64,000 nucleotides of DNA from Apiotrichum sp. Y4204 (lineage: Eukaryota; Basidiomycota; Tremellomycetes; Trichosporonales; Trichosporonaceae). Position numbers and translations under genes: made by a program. Location: NCBI GenBank assembly GCA_025531455.1, contig JAMYHL010000010.1:1426001-1490000 (forward strand), in the 5' to 3' direction. Shown in pieces: positions 10,240 to 21,560 of this stretch (position 1 is the stretch's first letter; every line of letters begins with the position of its first letter). The notes beneath the pieces are model-generated. The model was not told the origin of the DNA. It searched no databases and worked only from the letters and a program-made list of their open reading frames with translations.

Positions 10240-12577
10240 TCACGGCCGCTCGGGGTTACGCAGGTCGCCAGTCTGGACGATGCGCGCGTGGAGCGTCTTG
10301 ATGCGGCTCTGCATCTCGTCGAGGCGGTTCTCGCGGCGCATGACGAGCTCCTTGAGTCCGTCAGCAGCGACGTTCGGGCGCGCGAGGACGAGCGCGTCGA
10401 CCGTCTTGTCATAGTTTGCCGCGAGGTCGTCCTTGAGCATGTCGGTCACACGCGTCCAGTCGCGCCACCAGCGCTTCTGTGCCTTTGCCCAGAGATGCTG
10501 GCCGAGCGCGAGGGAGCCGACGACCGCGAGCGCGCCGGTCGCGACGGCGGTCGAGGTGCCGATCCACGAGAGCGGCGGGACGGTCATGCACCACGATGCG
10601 GAGACGCCGGCGAGCGCGAGCGAGTATGTCGTGATGAGGGCGCGCTGGGCTGCGAGCTGCAGGCGGGGGACGGCCGCGCTCAGCAGCTGGTTCCGCCGCG
10701 TGGTTACGGGCGGGAGGAGGGTGGTGGGCGTGACGGGCGGGATGGAGAGTGCGAGGCTCTCGAGGTGGTTGAGCAGCACGGGAGAGGAGAAGGGGTGCCC
10801 GGCCTTCTTGCCCTGGCCGGGGGCGCGGAGAGAGAGGGTGCGTGCCGTCTCGTCGGCCTTGGCGCCCAGCGCGGTCTGCAGCTGGGAGAGCTCGCCGGCC
10901 TCGAAGACGAGCTGTGTCTCCATGTCGCGCGCAAACGAGCGCGAGAGGTACGCTCCGAGCTCGGCACCAATGTCGTCGACCCGCAGGCGCGCAAGGAGAC
11001 CGAGCCACGAAAAGCGCGAGGCGAACAGGTGCTCCAGGTCGCGCTGCGATGCCTCGACGCTCTGCTCGACCGAGCCCTCGACGACGCCGCCGGCGATGCC
11101 GCGCGCGACGAGCGAGAGGCGGCGCGCCTTGTCCGCGCCCTCCCGAGACTCGCGCGAGAGGGTTGCAATCACGCCGCGAGTCTTGGAGAGCACGCCGCGG
11201 TCCGAGGCAATCACGCTCTCGACGTATGCGAGCGCGAGGTGGGCCGTGTTCGCTGCGGTCACGAGCTGGTGGTGGGCCGGGAGGAGCGATGCAAACGCGC
11301 CCTGCAGCGGGGAGAGGTTGGACGCGACAAACTCGCGCTGGAACTGCTCTATCGCCGGACCCTTCGGCGCCGTACCCGCGAGTGCAGCTGCGAGGGCGTC
11401 CAGCGCGCGCAGGGCAGTCTCCGCACGCACAAAGATGACATCATAGACAGGCGGACCGTGGAGACCCGGGGCGACGACACCCTTGACCTGTTTGTCGAGC
11501 GCGCTTCGCAGCGACTCCTCAGAGATGTGCGGGGGGAGGGGGCCGTTGACAACAAACTGCACCTTGCCCTTGGCGAGCGCGAGCGGGAGCACCTCTTGCA
11601 CGACCTCGGCATCAGTGAGACGGACAGGGTCGAGCACGATGCAGATTGCGTCCGAGGCGAGCAATGTGGAGATGACTTGGTCCTTCGGTGCTGCAGCCTC
11701 AACCTCAATGACGTCGCACTTTGTAGCCTGGAGCCAGCCACTTGGGCACGTGAAGTTGCCGTCAGTCCGCTTGGTAGACTCCGAGTACCTGGGGTGAGTG
11801 TTGGTGCTGAGGAAAAAGGCGAGGACAGCACTCACTCGATCCGAAGTGTGTTGTTGCCCGTCCCATAATAACGATCGAGGAGGGAACGACGCATCTTCTC
11901 CGAGTCCGCAAGTGGATCCTGGAGGACGGCCGAGATGACATCGTGTGGTCCAGCGAGCACATCGCCAATGACTGCTGTTAGAGTGCATTCCCTTGGGCGA
12001 CAATCTCGCCGCAGGGTGATAGCATCAAAAGAAACTCACTCGCCAGCCTGCGACGTCGCGATGCATCGAGGTCCGCCTCTGCTGCGCGCACGCGGTCAAA
12101 CCACTCTGCAGACCCGCCAATGTCGTCCGACAGCAGCCGTGCGGTATCGCCGAGGACTCCGCGCACCGGCTCCGCACCAATCACGGGGACAGGGGATGCG
12201 GGCCGGGACGCGGGGGACACGGATCGCTCCGAGCCGAGCACCTCCTCGAGGTCTGCCGATGTCTCGCTCGCAGTCGCGAGCTGGCGGCGTCCAGAAACAA
12301 AAAACGACGAGACGGCCGGCGAGACGGCCGGGGACACTGGGGGCGAAAACCCGCTTTTCGAGCTCGCAATACTCGCAATCGAGAGCCGCGACACGCTCAC
12401 GGGCGAGGTGGAGAGCGGTGTCGCCGGCATGCTCATGCTTGTGATTGCGCTGCGCGAGCTGGCAAAGCGGACCGGGGCGGTGGTGGCTGTTGTGACGGAC
12501 ACGCTTGGCTTGAGAGGGGGACGGGGGAGGCGACCCGCTCGGGCGGCCGAAAAGGCCCTCGAGACGGGGTTTGGCAT
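10240..12577 (-). CDS. MMC1: Mmc1-like mitochondrial protein (degenerate dynamin-like fold)
   Basis: Exons (minus) 12577-12040, 11971-11836 and 11788-10240 give 740 aa. The N-terminus (MPNPVSRAFSAARAGR) is a typical mitochondrial presequence, followed by a Ser/Pro-rich disordered stretch. The middle has IIGDVLAGP where a G-domain P-loop would sit but lacks the GxxxxGK[ST] lysine, and a strand FVVNGPLPP, so nucleotide binding looks lost. The C-terminal part carries a long helical region, a hydrophobic pair (about residues 600-660) and the block KAQKRWWRDWTRV, which I recognise from the fungal Mmc1 family linked to cristae and inner-membrane organisation. The family call is from memory of that signature. 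The exon 2 acceptor is a tandem CAG site. Alternative: a divergent Fzo1/dynamin relative. Confidence 0.65.
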
Positions 12578-13471
12578 TTCTTTAGAGTCGGGAATGGGGA
12601 ATAACGTCGAGAGGGGTCAAAGTGGTGGCTTGGAAAGGGTTTGGATGTTGAACAGTGCTCGAAGTCGGGGCGAGCGTGAGCATCAAGCTCATCGAGCACA
12701 TTGAGCGGACATTGCGAGCTGGGCATCAGCCAAACAAAAGCCACCCCGGAGTAAGAGGTGTGTTTACGTAACACAAATTCAAGGTGGCAGGTCGTTGTTG
12801 TGCTTTTAGAGGCCTCGAGGCCGTGCCTTCCCTCGTCGCGTGTCAAGAGCGTCAGAGATCAGAGAAGAGCGTCAGAGCCCAGGTCGCGTCCGCCACCCAG
12901 CCAGGCAGGAAGTAAGCTCTGGTGTCCCGCCTTCCCTCCCCTTCCCCAGCTTCCCCCTTCTTGTGTTGCTTCCATGCCACTTCCCCTCTTTGCCCCCTTC
13001 TTTGTGTGCTCACGACCACAACGCTCCTCGTCACCACCACCACCACCATTCTCAATCCTTCTTCTCCCATCTCCTCTTCTCCATCTCCCCTTCATCACAC
13101 CCCCCTTCACTTCATCTCATACACTCCTTCTATTGCTTTGTGCATACCCGACCCAACTCCTACCCCTTTCCAATCGGTGCACCGCGTCTTTAGGATTCGC
13201 CAAAAACACCTTCCCCCGCCAGCCAGCCCGCCCGCCAGCCACTCACACCTTGCCTCACACGGCAACTCGCGTCGCTTGTGGCCCCAAAAACCCAGGTGGC
13301 TCTTTCGTTTTATTTATTCACACCATCTCTGGCACACGCGCGCACTCGTCTCTGCCCGCCCTGCTCTCGTGCATTCCGGCCACTAGGCCGCCCATTCCAC
13401 CCCATCTTGCGATCGTCCACTGATCGCGTCGATATCTCACACACCGCGACAGCTATACCCCCGCTGCTACC
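12578..13471. other. Long divergent leader/promoter region (Mmc1-like / SPG1)
   Basis: About 0.9 kb. The half next to SPG1 (roughly 12900-13450) is a strongly C/T-rich plus-strand tract with CACCAC repeats, as expected for a long 5' leader. Open frames here are low-complexity and not convincing. Confidence 0.6.
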
Positions 13472-14827
13472 ATGGCCGACAACGGAGGATACGCATCGTC
13501 GGGGAGCGGGAGCGGCCGTGTGTCGGGCGGAGAGGGCGGCAACACAAACGCGTAAGTTGTGATGGTTTGGGTGGCGTCACGTACCGCATAATACATGCTT
13601 GAATGGTCCCACAAGTCTGGAGCCAAACACCCCTTGCGCTCGCCTCCCGATGTATCATCCGTTGACATGCCCCACAGAATCGTGCTCAAAGTTGGCATGG
13701 TCGGCGATGCGCAGATCGGCAAGACCTCCCTCATGGTAAAATACGTCGAGGGAAGCTTCGAGTAGGTTTGCGCGGTACATTGTTGGCTGCACGCTGCTGA
13801 CGCAACCAGCGAGGACTATATCCAGACGCTGGGAGTAAACTTTATGGAGAAGGCTATAACCATTCGAAACACTGAAATCACCTTCTCTGTGGGTATCTCG
13901 TACAACGGTGGAGTCATCCACACATCGGGACGCCCTGCGCCCGCCAGGACTGCGGACAAATGAAGACCGGCTCGATGGTTCTGTGCTGTGCCTTGGGGAC
14001 GGACCGGCGTGCTGAGCAAATTCTGGGTCTCGCCATGCTCACGTCTGTTGCGATCCCTGGACGAATTTACCCATGCCGCTACCAAGAAATCAATTACTAA
14101 CTGTCACAGATCTGGGACCTCGGAGGACAACGTGAATTCGTGTCCATGTTGCCGCTCGTATCCAATGACGCGGTTGCAATTCTTTTCATGTTTGACCTGA
14201 CACGGAAAGCAACACTCAACAGCGTCAAGGAGTGGTACCGCCAAGCGCGAGGTTTCAACAAGGTGAGAGAAGGATCGCCGCGCCGAGAAGTGGACCACAA
14301 GTCATTGGCGGTAATAGCAGCTACGACGCAGACCATTCTGTCGGAACCGCTCGGGCGCTTCTGCGCTTCTGGTGACCAACATGCGTGCATGCTGGAACCA
14401 TTGCGCTCAGACATGGGGTGCACGGTCAATGCGCTGTTGCCAGCAGTCATTTTGGAGCGGTGCTGACAACCAAGACCGCGATTCCAGTACTTATCGGGAC
14501 GAAATACGACAAATTTGCATCTCTAAGTCGCGAGGAGCAGGAGGAGATTACAAAGCAGGCAAAGCGTTTCTCCAAAGCAATGCATGCCCCGCTTGTGAGT
14601 ATAGGCCCTTGTTTTTGGATAGACCATAAGACTCACTCGACCAGATCTTTTGCTCCACGTCTCATTCCATCAATGTTCAGAAGATCTTTAAGATTGTCCT
14701 CGCAAAGGCATTCGATCTCAAAGTGAGTTCCTCCAACACTTTTACCGAACTCACCACTAACACGCAGTGCGTTATTCCAGAGATTGATCAGGTTGGCGAG
14801 CCAATCCTGCTGTACAATGATGTCTAG
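13472..14827 (+). CDS. SPG1: Septation GTPase SPG1/TEM1 (Ras superfamily)
   Basis: Exons 13472-13551, 13678-13761, 13810-13888, 14110-14262, 14475-14594, 14645-14722 and 14768-14827 give 217 aa. It is the small GTPase that triggers the septation initiation / mitotic exit network at the spindle pole. Motifs are complete: G1 GDAQIGKTS, the switch I region [14 protein letters not shown] (strongly Spg1/Tem1-specific), G3 WDLGGQREF with the family Gly-Gly-Gln, G4 TKYD, and G5 [10 protein letters not shown] 25-residue Gly/Ser-rich N-terminal extension precedes the G domain. There is no C-terminal prenylation cysteine, as usual for this family. Introns 3 and 4 are long for this region (221 and 212 nt). 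Confidence 0.95.
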
Positions 14828-15578
14828 AGAACGGCCGTAATACCAGCCGGCAGCGGGCAGGCTGGCATGGATGTCAGCTGTCCATGCCAGCTGCACACGC
14901 CGTGCTTGCGCTATCCTTCCTGTCCCTTTTTGGTCCATTCCTTTCCACCCACACCCTCACATCCATATCCTCATCCTCATCCCCACTTCACTATCTGCTG
15001 TATACCCCCGGCCAGCCCGGCTAGCCCGGCCATCTTGCCCCCATTCTCATCCCCCACCCCAGCCAGCAGACCCCCGGCATCACGAAACGAAGCGTGCCAA
15101 ACGGACAGAAGCAGACGCCATGCGTGCCGACGCGAGATCGAGACCGACCGCTGCGCACCCAGCATTCATCCAGGCGCATGTCAGTGTATACCTTATTCAG
15201 ATATGAGATATTATGCATACCGGTTCGTCCCCGGACAGGCAGGACTGGCCCTGGTCGAACGCCACAGGCAACTGGTTTGTTTTGTTCTGTTCGTCCTGTG
15301 GAAGGCGCCGGACACGTTACTGGTCATCCAATGTCACGCTGGCGGTGAGTCGCGTCAGCAACTTTGTGGTTGATTGGTCACCTCGTCAGCCATCGTATCG
15401 TATCGTATGCATGTGACAGTCGCCTCGTACTCCGCATCGCGTCATGGACACTCAACCACATTATTAAACACATCTCCGTGGGGTTATACCGCGCGACAAG
15501 AAACTGCGCATCACTCATCATATACTGGGTATGCGCTCTACCACCCCATCTGTCCACTACACGCCTTTGCCTGGCGGA
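14828..15578. other. Intergenic region between convergent SPG1 and the coiled-coil gene
   Basis: About 750 bp of 3' flanks. A C/T-rich stretch at 14900-15070 is the only compositional feature. I see no gene. Confidence 0.6.
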
Positions 15579-16968
15579 TTAGCATATCCGTACCGGTTTC
15601 CAACCCACCTCGGCAATCATCGCTTGGAGCCGCATCTCTCTGGCATCGGCGCGCTGTTCCGCCGCGTCCAGCATTTCAAGCATGGCGAGCTTTTGCTCCT
15701 CTACCCTCGCGCGCTCGACTGCACGCTCGTCGTCAGTGCTGATCTGGGTCACGATCGTAGTTGGGAGTGCGCGCACGAGGGCGGTGAGCTGGGCGACTTG
15801 GTCTGCAAGCTGCGCTTGCTTCGTGTCTGGGGAGGCTAGAGGACTGGAAGTGGACGGTTCGGGGCAGGAGTTGCTCGGCGGCGTGGTCGCGTCAACAGGC
15901 TTGGAGCCAGGTGCTGATGACCGACCGGAGTTGTGTTTCGTTGTTGGAGACGGGAGGCCGGCGGAGACGACTGGCGAATCTATCAGGCCGTCAACTTCCA
16001 TGCAGTCCACTGTGGACGTCGAGCTCCGCGCAGACATTGAAAGCAATCTGGGCATCGCGGTGTTACTGGTATTGGCAGACTCGTTGACACCCTCGAGCCG
16101 GCGCAGTGCAGATGCCGGAGTCGTTTTCTCGCAGCTGGCGCTGATTATATCGCGCAGCCGCGACGACTCGAGGCTTCCCACACGTGAGCTCCGGCTTAAG
16201 CGCTTCGTGCTTGATGACCGTATAATATTTGTTCCGGGGCGCGGAAGGGGGGCGTTAGTCGCAAAGGCGGCACCGGGGTTCATCGCCGTCGGGGCTTGTG
16301 GGAGGGCGCAGCAGTCCTGGAGTAAGTAGGAGGGAAGGCGGAGGAGAACCTACCTGCCATCCATTACCGAGTAGTTCTTCCAGCTTGTGTTCCAACGCCT
16401 ACAGTCAGCATTTTCTGGTATGTTGCCTACCTTGATGTACTGCTTCAAGTGTTCAATAGTCGCGTGCTTCTGCTCATTGTCTCTGGCGGGTCAGATCCAA
16501 CTTCGGGGGGAACCCACTTCTGCGACTGCGCAAAGAGGTCCTCGGACGTCTCCCATTCCTTGCGCATACTGTCGAGCTCATCTTCCGTCGGGCGCGAAAG
16601 CAGCTCCTCTTGGAGATCCGCCACTTGCAGTTGGAGCTACGATCAGCGTTGCCTCGCATCCCACCCACGCGATCAATCTCCGTCTTCTGGTCCTTCATGG
16701 CTGTACGCATGCCGTCGAGGCTCGAGGCTGCGGTGCGCGACGTAATCTGCGCCGTGAGCTCAAGAGGCCAGATTGCAAAGCTCACATATCCGTCATCGGA
16801 CATCAGGTCGCTCGGCGTCGCGAGAGGGGACTCGACGCTACTGGGCGCTCCGATCCTCCTGTTGCCGGTAGTGACGCTGAGGTTGACGCTCCGCCGTTTC
16901 TGGCCCGCGTCCGCGGGAGATCCTGACGCGGATAGGCGTTTGCTAAGGCCGAATGTGTGGTGTGGCAT
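15579..16968 (-). CDS. Uncharacterised coiled-coil protein
   Basis: Exons (minus) 16968-16786, 16746-16669, 16636-16518, 16482-16431, 16398-16354 and 16316-15579 give 404 aa with every join in frame. I do not recognise the family. Residues about 1-60 are Ser/Arg-rich. About 65-160 form a heptad-rich coiled coil (RLQLQVADLQEELL, IEHLKQYIKALEHKLEELL). A long Ser/Pro/Thr-rich disordered region follows, and a second short coiled coil ends the protein (LAMLEMLDAAEQRADAREMRLQ). This two-coil design would suit a cytoskeletal or spindle/kinetochore adaptor, but nothing proves it. The intron at 16637-16668 is 32 nt. The one at 16747-16785 is 39 nt, in phase 0 and stop-free, so its removal is inferred from intron-like ends only. 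Confidence 0.7.
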
Positions 16969-17565
16969 GGAGAGAAGGGAAATGTCGGGGGGTCACGGAG
17001 TGAGGGAGGAAGACACACTGATTGATTCTTTGTTGACAGGAACGAAATTCGGCAAGTCGTGTGGTGCAATCGCAAACAGTTTAGCGGAGACGGGGGTGAC
17101 GCTGTCGGCACTCGACGGGAAAGTAGGACAAACAAAACGGGGAAAAAGATGTTGTTGAGAATGATGAGAGAGAGAGAGAGTTGAGAATGCTTCGAGGATG
17201 TGTGACGAGCTCGACGACGACTGGGACGACGACTCTGCGCAGTCTGAGCGCTGAGCGCCCGCTTTGGCCCCACCAAAACACGGGATTGTCCATTGTTTAC
17301 AGCTTTTTCCTTTGTTATCAGCAGCGTGGACAACCTCCACCACAGTCCAGGAACATACAGTCAACTTTAATCACAAAAAAATGACGTGGCACACGATAAG
17401 TACTCCAGCACCAGAAAAGTTCGGATCCGAAGGGGGGGGACTCCCTCCAGATGAGATCACAGCTTTCAGAAATATCTTGGGTCGACTTTCAGACGAACCG
17501 GACAACTGAGAAGGCGCTCCAAAGGTTGTTCTTATCCATTCTCCCTTTTCAGACCACTCTTCACG
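16969..17565. other. Divergent promoter region (coiled-coil gene / JJJ1)
   Basis: About 600 bp between divergent genes. It contains a GAGAGAGA run near 17167-17180 and, close to JJJ1, a small upstream ORF that is listed separately. Confidence 0.6.
17381..17509 (+). CDS. Possible upstream ORF of JJJ1 (42 codons)
   Basis: An ATG in an A-rich context (CACAAAAAAATGACG) opens a 42-codon frame that ends 56 nt before the JJJ1 ATG. The peptide starts MTWHTISTPAPEKFG and has no known motif. It could be a regulatory uORF in the JJJ1 leader or a chance frame. Only its position and good start context support it. Confidence 0.3.
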   Translation: MTWHTISTPAPEKFGSEGGGLPPDEITAFRNILGRLSDEPDN

Positions 17566-20449
17566 ATGGGTAACGACCATTCGCGCTCCAAGGGGGAAGG
17601 GGAGGCGGACAATGCCGGGCCTCTCGACTACTACGAGCTGCTCCAGGTCACAGAGGAATCGACCTATGACGAGATCAAGGTGGGTGGCAAGGAGGTTTGG
17701 AGGGGAGAAGGGGAAGGCAACGGTTGTGGAGAGGCTTTGTGCTAACTAAAACAGAGGTCATACCGAAAGCTCGCTGTTCGTGTCCCATTACCATGAGATG
17801 CTCCGTTCTAATGACAGCTCGTCCACCACCCGGATAAGAACCCGGATCGTGTCGAGGAGGCGACGAAGATGTTCGCCGACCTGCAGCAGGCCTTTGAGGT
17901 ATGTGCTGAGGGGACGTTCTGGAGCTGACCCCGTACAGATTCTCAGTGATCCAAATGTAAGCTAAGATGTCCGTAAGTAGCTCACCCACAGGAAAGAGCA
18001 TTCTACGACAAGCACCGGTTCGACCACATCGAGACGACAGACGACGACTTTTACGAGCACGTCCGTGCGGGGGACGCGTCGTTTGGTGACCCCAAGTCCA
18101 AGTTTAACAGGCGGAAGGCGGGAGATCCAGGCGTTAAACTTGACCACATCATGCGGTTCTTTGACCCCAAACTCGCGAGGAAGATGGACGACACTAACGA
18201 AGTGAGGGAACGATAGACTGCGTTTGCTGACATGCAGGGATTCTACTCGGTTTACCGGACACTCTTTAATCTTCTTGCATCGGATGAGCTCCTCCACACC
18301 CCCGAGGGCCAGACGCCAGTGCACTATCCGCCATTCGGCGACTCCACGACACCGTATGCCCCACCGCCCGGTCTGACAAAGGCCGAGAGGGCCAAGAGTA
18401 CCTGGGTCCGCGACTTTTACACCGCTTGGGCCGAGTACACCACTGAGAAGAGGTTTGAATGGCTGGAAAAGTGGGACACTACGCGAGGAGAGGATCGCAA
18501 TATCCGTCGCCTTATGGAAAAGGAGAACAAGAAGCTGCGCGAGGACCACCGCAAGGAGTACATGGACGCGGTGAGGGCTCTGGCACAGTTTGTTCAGCAT
18601 CGTGACCCGCGCTACAAGGCATATATGCTTCAGCAAGCGCAGGCGAAGAAGACACGAAAAGCCGAGGGTCGTTCTGGCACCTCCACGCCTGGATCGTCTC
18701 GTGGACCGCGCGTTGATCGCGAAGCTGCCCGCCGCCGCGACGAAGAGCGCATGAAGGCGGCCGAGGCGTTCCAGGAACAGGAGTGGCAAAAACTCCGGAA
18801 AGATCCCGAGGAAGAGGCCGAGGACATGGACGAGTACCAGGACCAGGGCGACGGTACCGGCATCCGCATGGACGACGGCGCGGGCGGCGAGGTGTTCGAG
18901 TGCGTCGCGTGCAACAAGGTTTTCCAGAGCGAAGCGAGCTGGAGTAACCATGAGCGGAGCAAGAAGCACAAGCAGGCAGTCTGGAGGTGGGTGCATATAG
19001 TCTAGTAGATACTTACCCATTCACAGGTTGGCAAAGGAGATGCGCGCCGAGGCGGGCGAGATGGGCGAAGACCTGGACGACTTTGCCACTCCGCAGGAGA
19101 CGGCTTCTGAGGATTCAGACATCGACTTTGACGAGGACGATCTAGTGAAGGATCTGGAAGAGCTGGAAATCCTGGAGGCAGAGGAGCAGTCGCTTGCGTG
19201 AGTTATGAGTAAGTCGCTCTCTAACTCTGCAGTGAAGCCGTCAAGCTGGACGAGGAAGACGAGGCGCCCAAAAAGACGAAGAAGAAGACTCGCGGCACGG
19301 CATCGCCAATGCCGGAGCCTGTACCTGAGCCAGCAGCACCGTTGAAGGAGGATAGCGCCGCCGAAGACGCATCAGATGCCGAGAGCAAAGCGCCCGAGCT
19401 TTCCAAGCGCGAGAAGCGACGCGCACGCGAGGCGAAGAAGAAGGCCGAGGAGGAGGCGGCCAAGGCTGCGATGAAGGAGGCACGGAAGGAGGCTAAGAAG
19501 GCGGCTAAGGCGCCCCCACCACCACAGTCCAAACCCAAGGTTGACGACAAGTTTATCACACCCAAAACAAAGGGCAAGAAGGGGAAACAGGCAAAGGCTG
19601 AGAAGGTCATGGTTACGGACGCGGACGTCGAGCGGGCTGCGAGCGACATCCAGGCGCTGAGGACCAAGATGGTGGACAAGTGGGATACCGACTGGACTGG
19701 TAAGCTCATCTGTAACTCTGGGAAAGCTTACGCCAGACCTCATCACCCGACTTCTTGGGGTGTACGGTGCCACTGACAAGGTGGCCGATCTGGCAGTGCT
19801 CTGCCTTGGCCTTGGCAAGCCGTACGGCGACCGTACAGCCAAAATTCAGCTTGCCTTCATTCTCGAGCTGACCGCTGCTCTCGGCGCGTCCGTGTCAGTC
19901 ATCAAGGCGTACGACCCGGTGTTCGACGAGGGCGACTGTAGGGTGCTCCAGTCCCTCGGATGCGAGGTGATTGAGGAGAACCTGCGCGGTGAGCACAAAC
20001 TGGGCGACTCGCCACACCTGGTGTACATGCCGCATTGTTCAAAGGCATTATACGAGTCTTTCCTCTCTGCCAACTACACTCCGCGTCTCGGCGCCACCCC
20101 GCAATGCGTGCTCCTGGGCAACGATCTGGGCGAGTACATTCCCGGCTTCATCCGCCCAGGGACGGAGAAGGAAAAGGAGGAGCCGGCAGAAGAGTTTGTT
20201 AAGCCGAAGAAGAAGCGCAAGGGCCGTGGCGGCTTCGAGCCGCAGGTACAGGACTCGGTACTCCGGCGGCTTGTCCCGCATTTCGATGTGTTCATGCTCT
20301 CCGAGCTGCCGGAAACCAATCTCCCGGGCTTTGCCCGCGCATTCCTCTCCACCGGCTTCCAGTGGCTTACCCCCTCGGGCGCGGACAAGGTCGACTGGGA
20401 GACACCCCTCCCACCAGTAGAGTGGCCCGAGGACGGCGAGGTCTTGTGA
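17566..20449 (+). CDS. JJJ1: DnaJ protein JJJ1 fused to a C-terminal SRR1-like domain
   Basis: Exons 17566-17679, 17755-17775, 17818-17898, 17939-17956, 17992-18201, 18238-18986, 19027-19197, 19233-19699 and 19737-20449 give 847 aa. JJJ1 is a ribosome-associated J protein that stimulates Hsp70 during late cytosolic 60S maturation. Seen here: a J domain at about 20-75 with HPD at 49-51, the JJJ1-type central region, a C2H2 U1-like finger (CVACNKVF...HERSKKH) near 370-395, an acidic tract, and a Lys/Ala-rich helix. The second zinc finger usual at the JJJ1 C-terminus is missing. Instead, exon 9 encodes an SRR1 domain ([34 protein letters not shown]). No stop codon lies between the two parts. Two exons are only 21 and 18 nt. 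Alternative: a separate SRR1 start inside exon 8 (ATG at 19609 or 19669). Confidence 0.88.
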
Positions 20450-20626
20450 GCTGATGAGATAGAGACTAGACATACCTGCACGTTGTATTCCTTCTGCATG
20501 CATCAAGAAATCAGGCATCCGAGTCAGTTGCTCATCGAAACTTGCATTTGTTGAAATTGCTTCATGCTTCATCCTGGCGGATTTAACCCGACACTTTTTC
20601 TCCGTTTCCACCTCTCGTCTCTCTCC

Positions 20627-21560
20627 CTACTTTGCCTGCTTCTTCTCCTCCTCCTCGCGGCGCGCGTTGGCCGCCTTCCATCCGGGCCGGGCGCGCATGC
20701 GCGCGACATACGCCTTGGTCGCGTCGCTGAGGCTGAACTTCTTGTCAGAGGGCGACGCGTCCATGTCGGCGATCATCTGCTGCAGACCAAAGAACGAGGT
20801 CATCATGAACTGTGTGTGAGCGGAGCCTCATACCCAGTAGCGAGAGCGAGGAAGGATGAGCACAAAAATCCCTTCCAGCTCACACACCACTCTCTAAGGG
20901 TACCCACGTCTCCAGCGCCAATAAGGTCGTCGCGGCCGGTAAACGTCTTCTTCTCGCCGAGGTAGAGTTCGGCCTCCTGGAGGGCCGGGAACGCCTGGTC
21001 CGTCGCCCACTTGGTCACCGCGTCGTGGTGCTTGCGGATCCCACTCTTCTCCTCGTCATTCTGCGCCGCCGCCAAAAGCTGCTTGGTAGCCGAGGCCGAC
21101 GCGCGCGCGGCGTAAATGTACTGCATGAGCGAGCCGTCGGCAAAGTGCGACCAGTACACCGAGCTCTGGCCCGGGGGCGTCTCGACGCCCGCGTGCGAGA
21201 AGCGGTTCAGCAGCGTGTTGATGATCGCGCCGGATTCGGGGAGGGTCTCGTTGTCGATCTCGAGGACGGGCGCCTGGTGTCAGGAGAAGCCGATAGATGG
21301 AAGATATGCGGAACGGGCCCCGAACACGGAACGCAAGAAACCAGGTGTTCTATCGTTCCAGACCCCGCCCTGTCCCGCCATATCCCAACACGACTCACTT
21401 TACCCAGCCGCGAGACATTCACGAGGCTCCCGTCGGCCTTTCCGTCCGCGCCCCGCTGGTGCACCTTGACGTCGTACTTGAGCCCCAGCTCCTCAAGGCA
21501 CCAGAAGACGCGCATCGTGCGCGACTGCACGAGGTGGTGGAGCGTGATCTTGGGCGGCAT
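20627..21560 (-). CDS. Glutathione S-transferase
   Basis: Exons (minus) 21560-21399, 21273-20908 and 20809-20627 give 236 aa. The N-terminal thioredoxin-fold part starts ITLHHLVQSRTMRVFWCLEELG, followed by APVLEIDN and the LPESGAI block that holds glutathione in GSTs. The C-terminal helical domain contains LIGAGDFMM, rebuilt across intron 2, which matches the usual N-capping region. The end is a charged Lys/Glu-rich tail (EEEEKKQAK). Likely a cytosolic detoxification enzyme conjugating glutathione to electrophiles; the exact class is not clear. Introns are 125 and 98 nt. A TATA run lies 55 nt upstream of the ATG. Confidence 0.88.

Noticed and set aside
10090..11868. 592-codon plus-strand open frame
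   Set aside because: Exact antisense of the Mmc1-like last exon; Glu/Arg/Leu-rich translation with no domain; explained by GC-rich codon use.
17962..19020. 352-codon minus-strand open frame
   Set aside because: Antisense of JJJ1 exons 5-6; no recognisable family.
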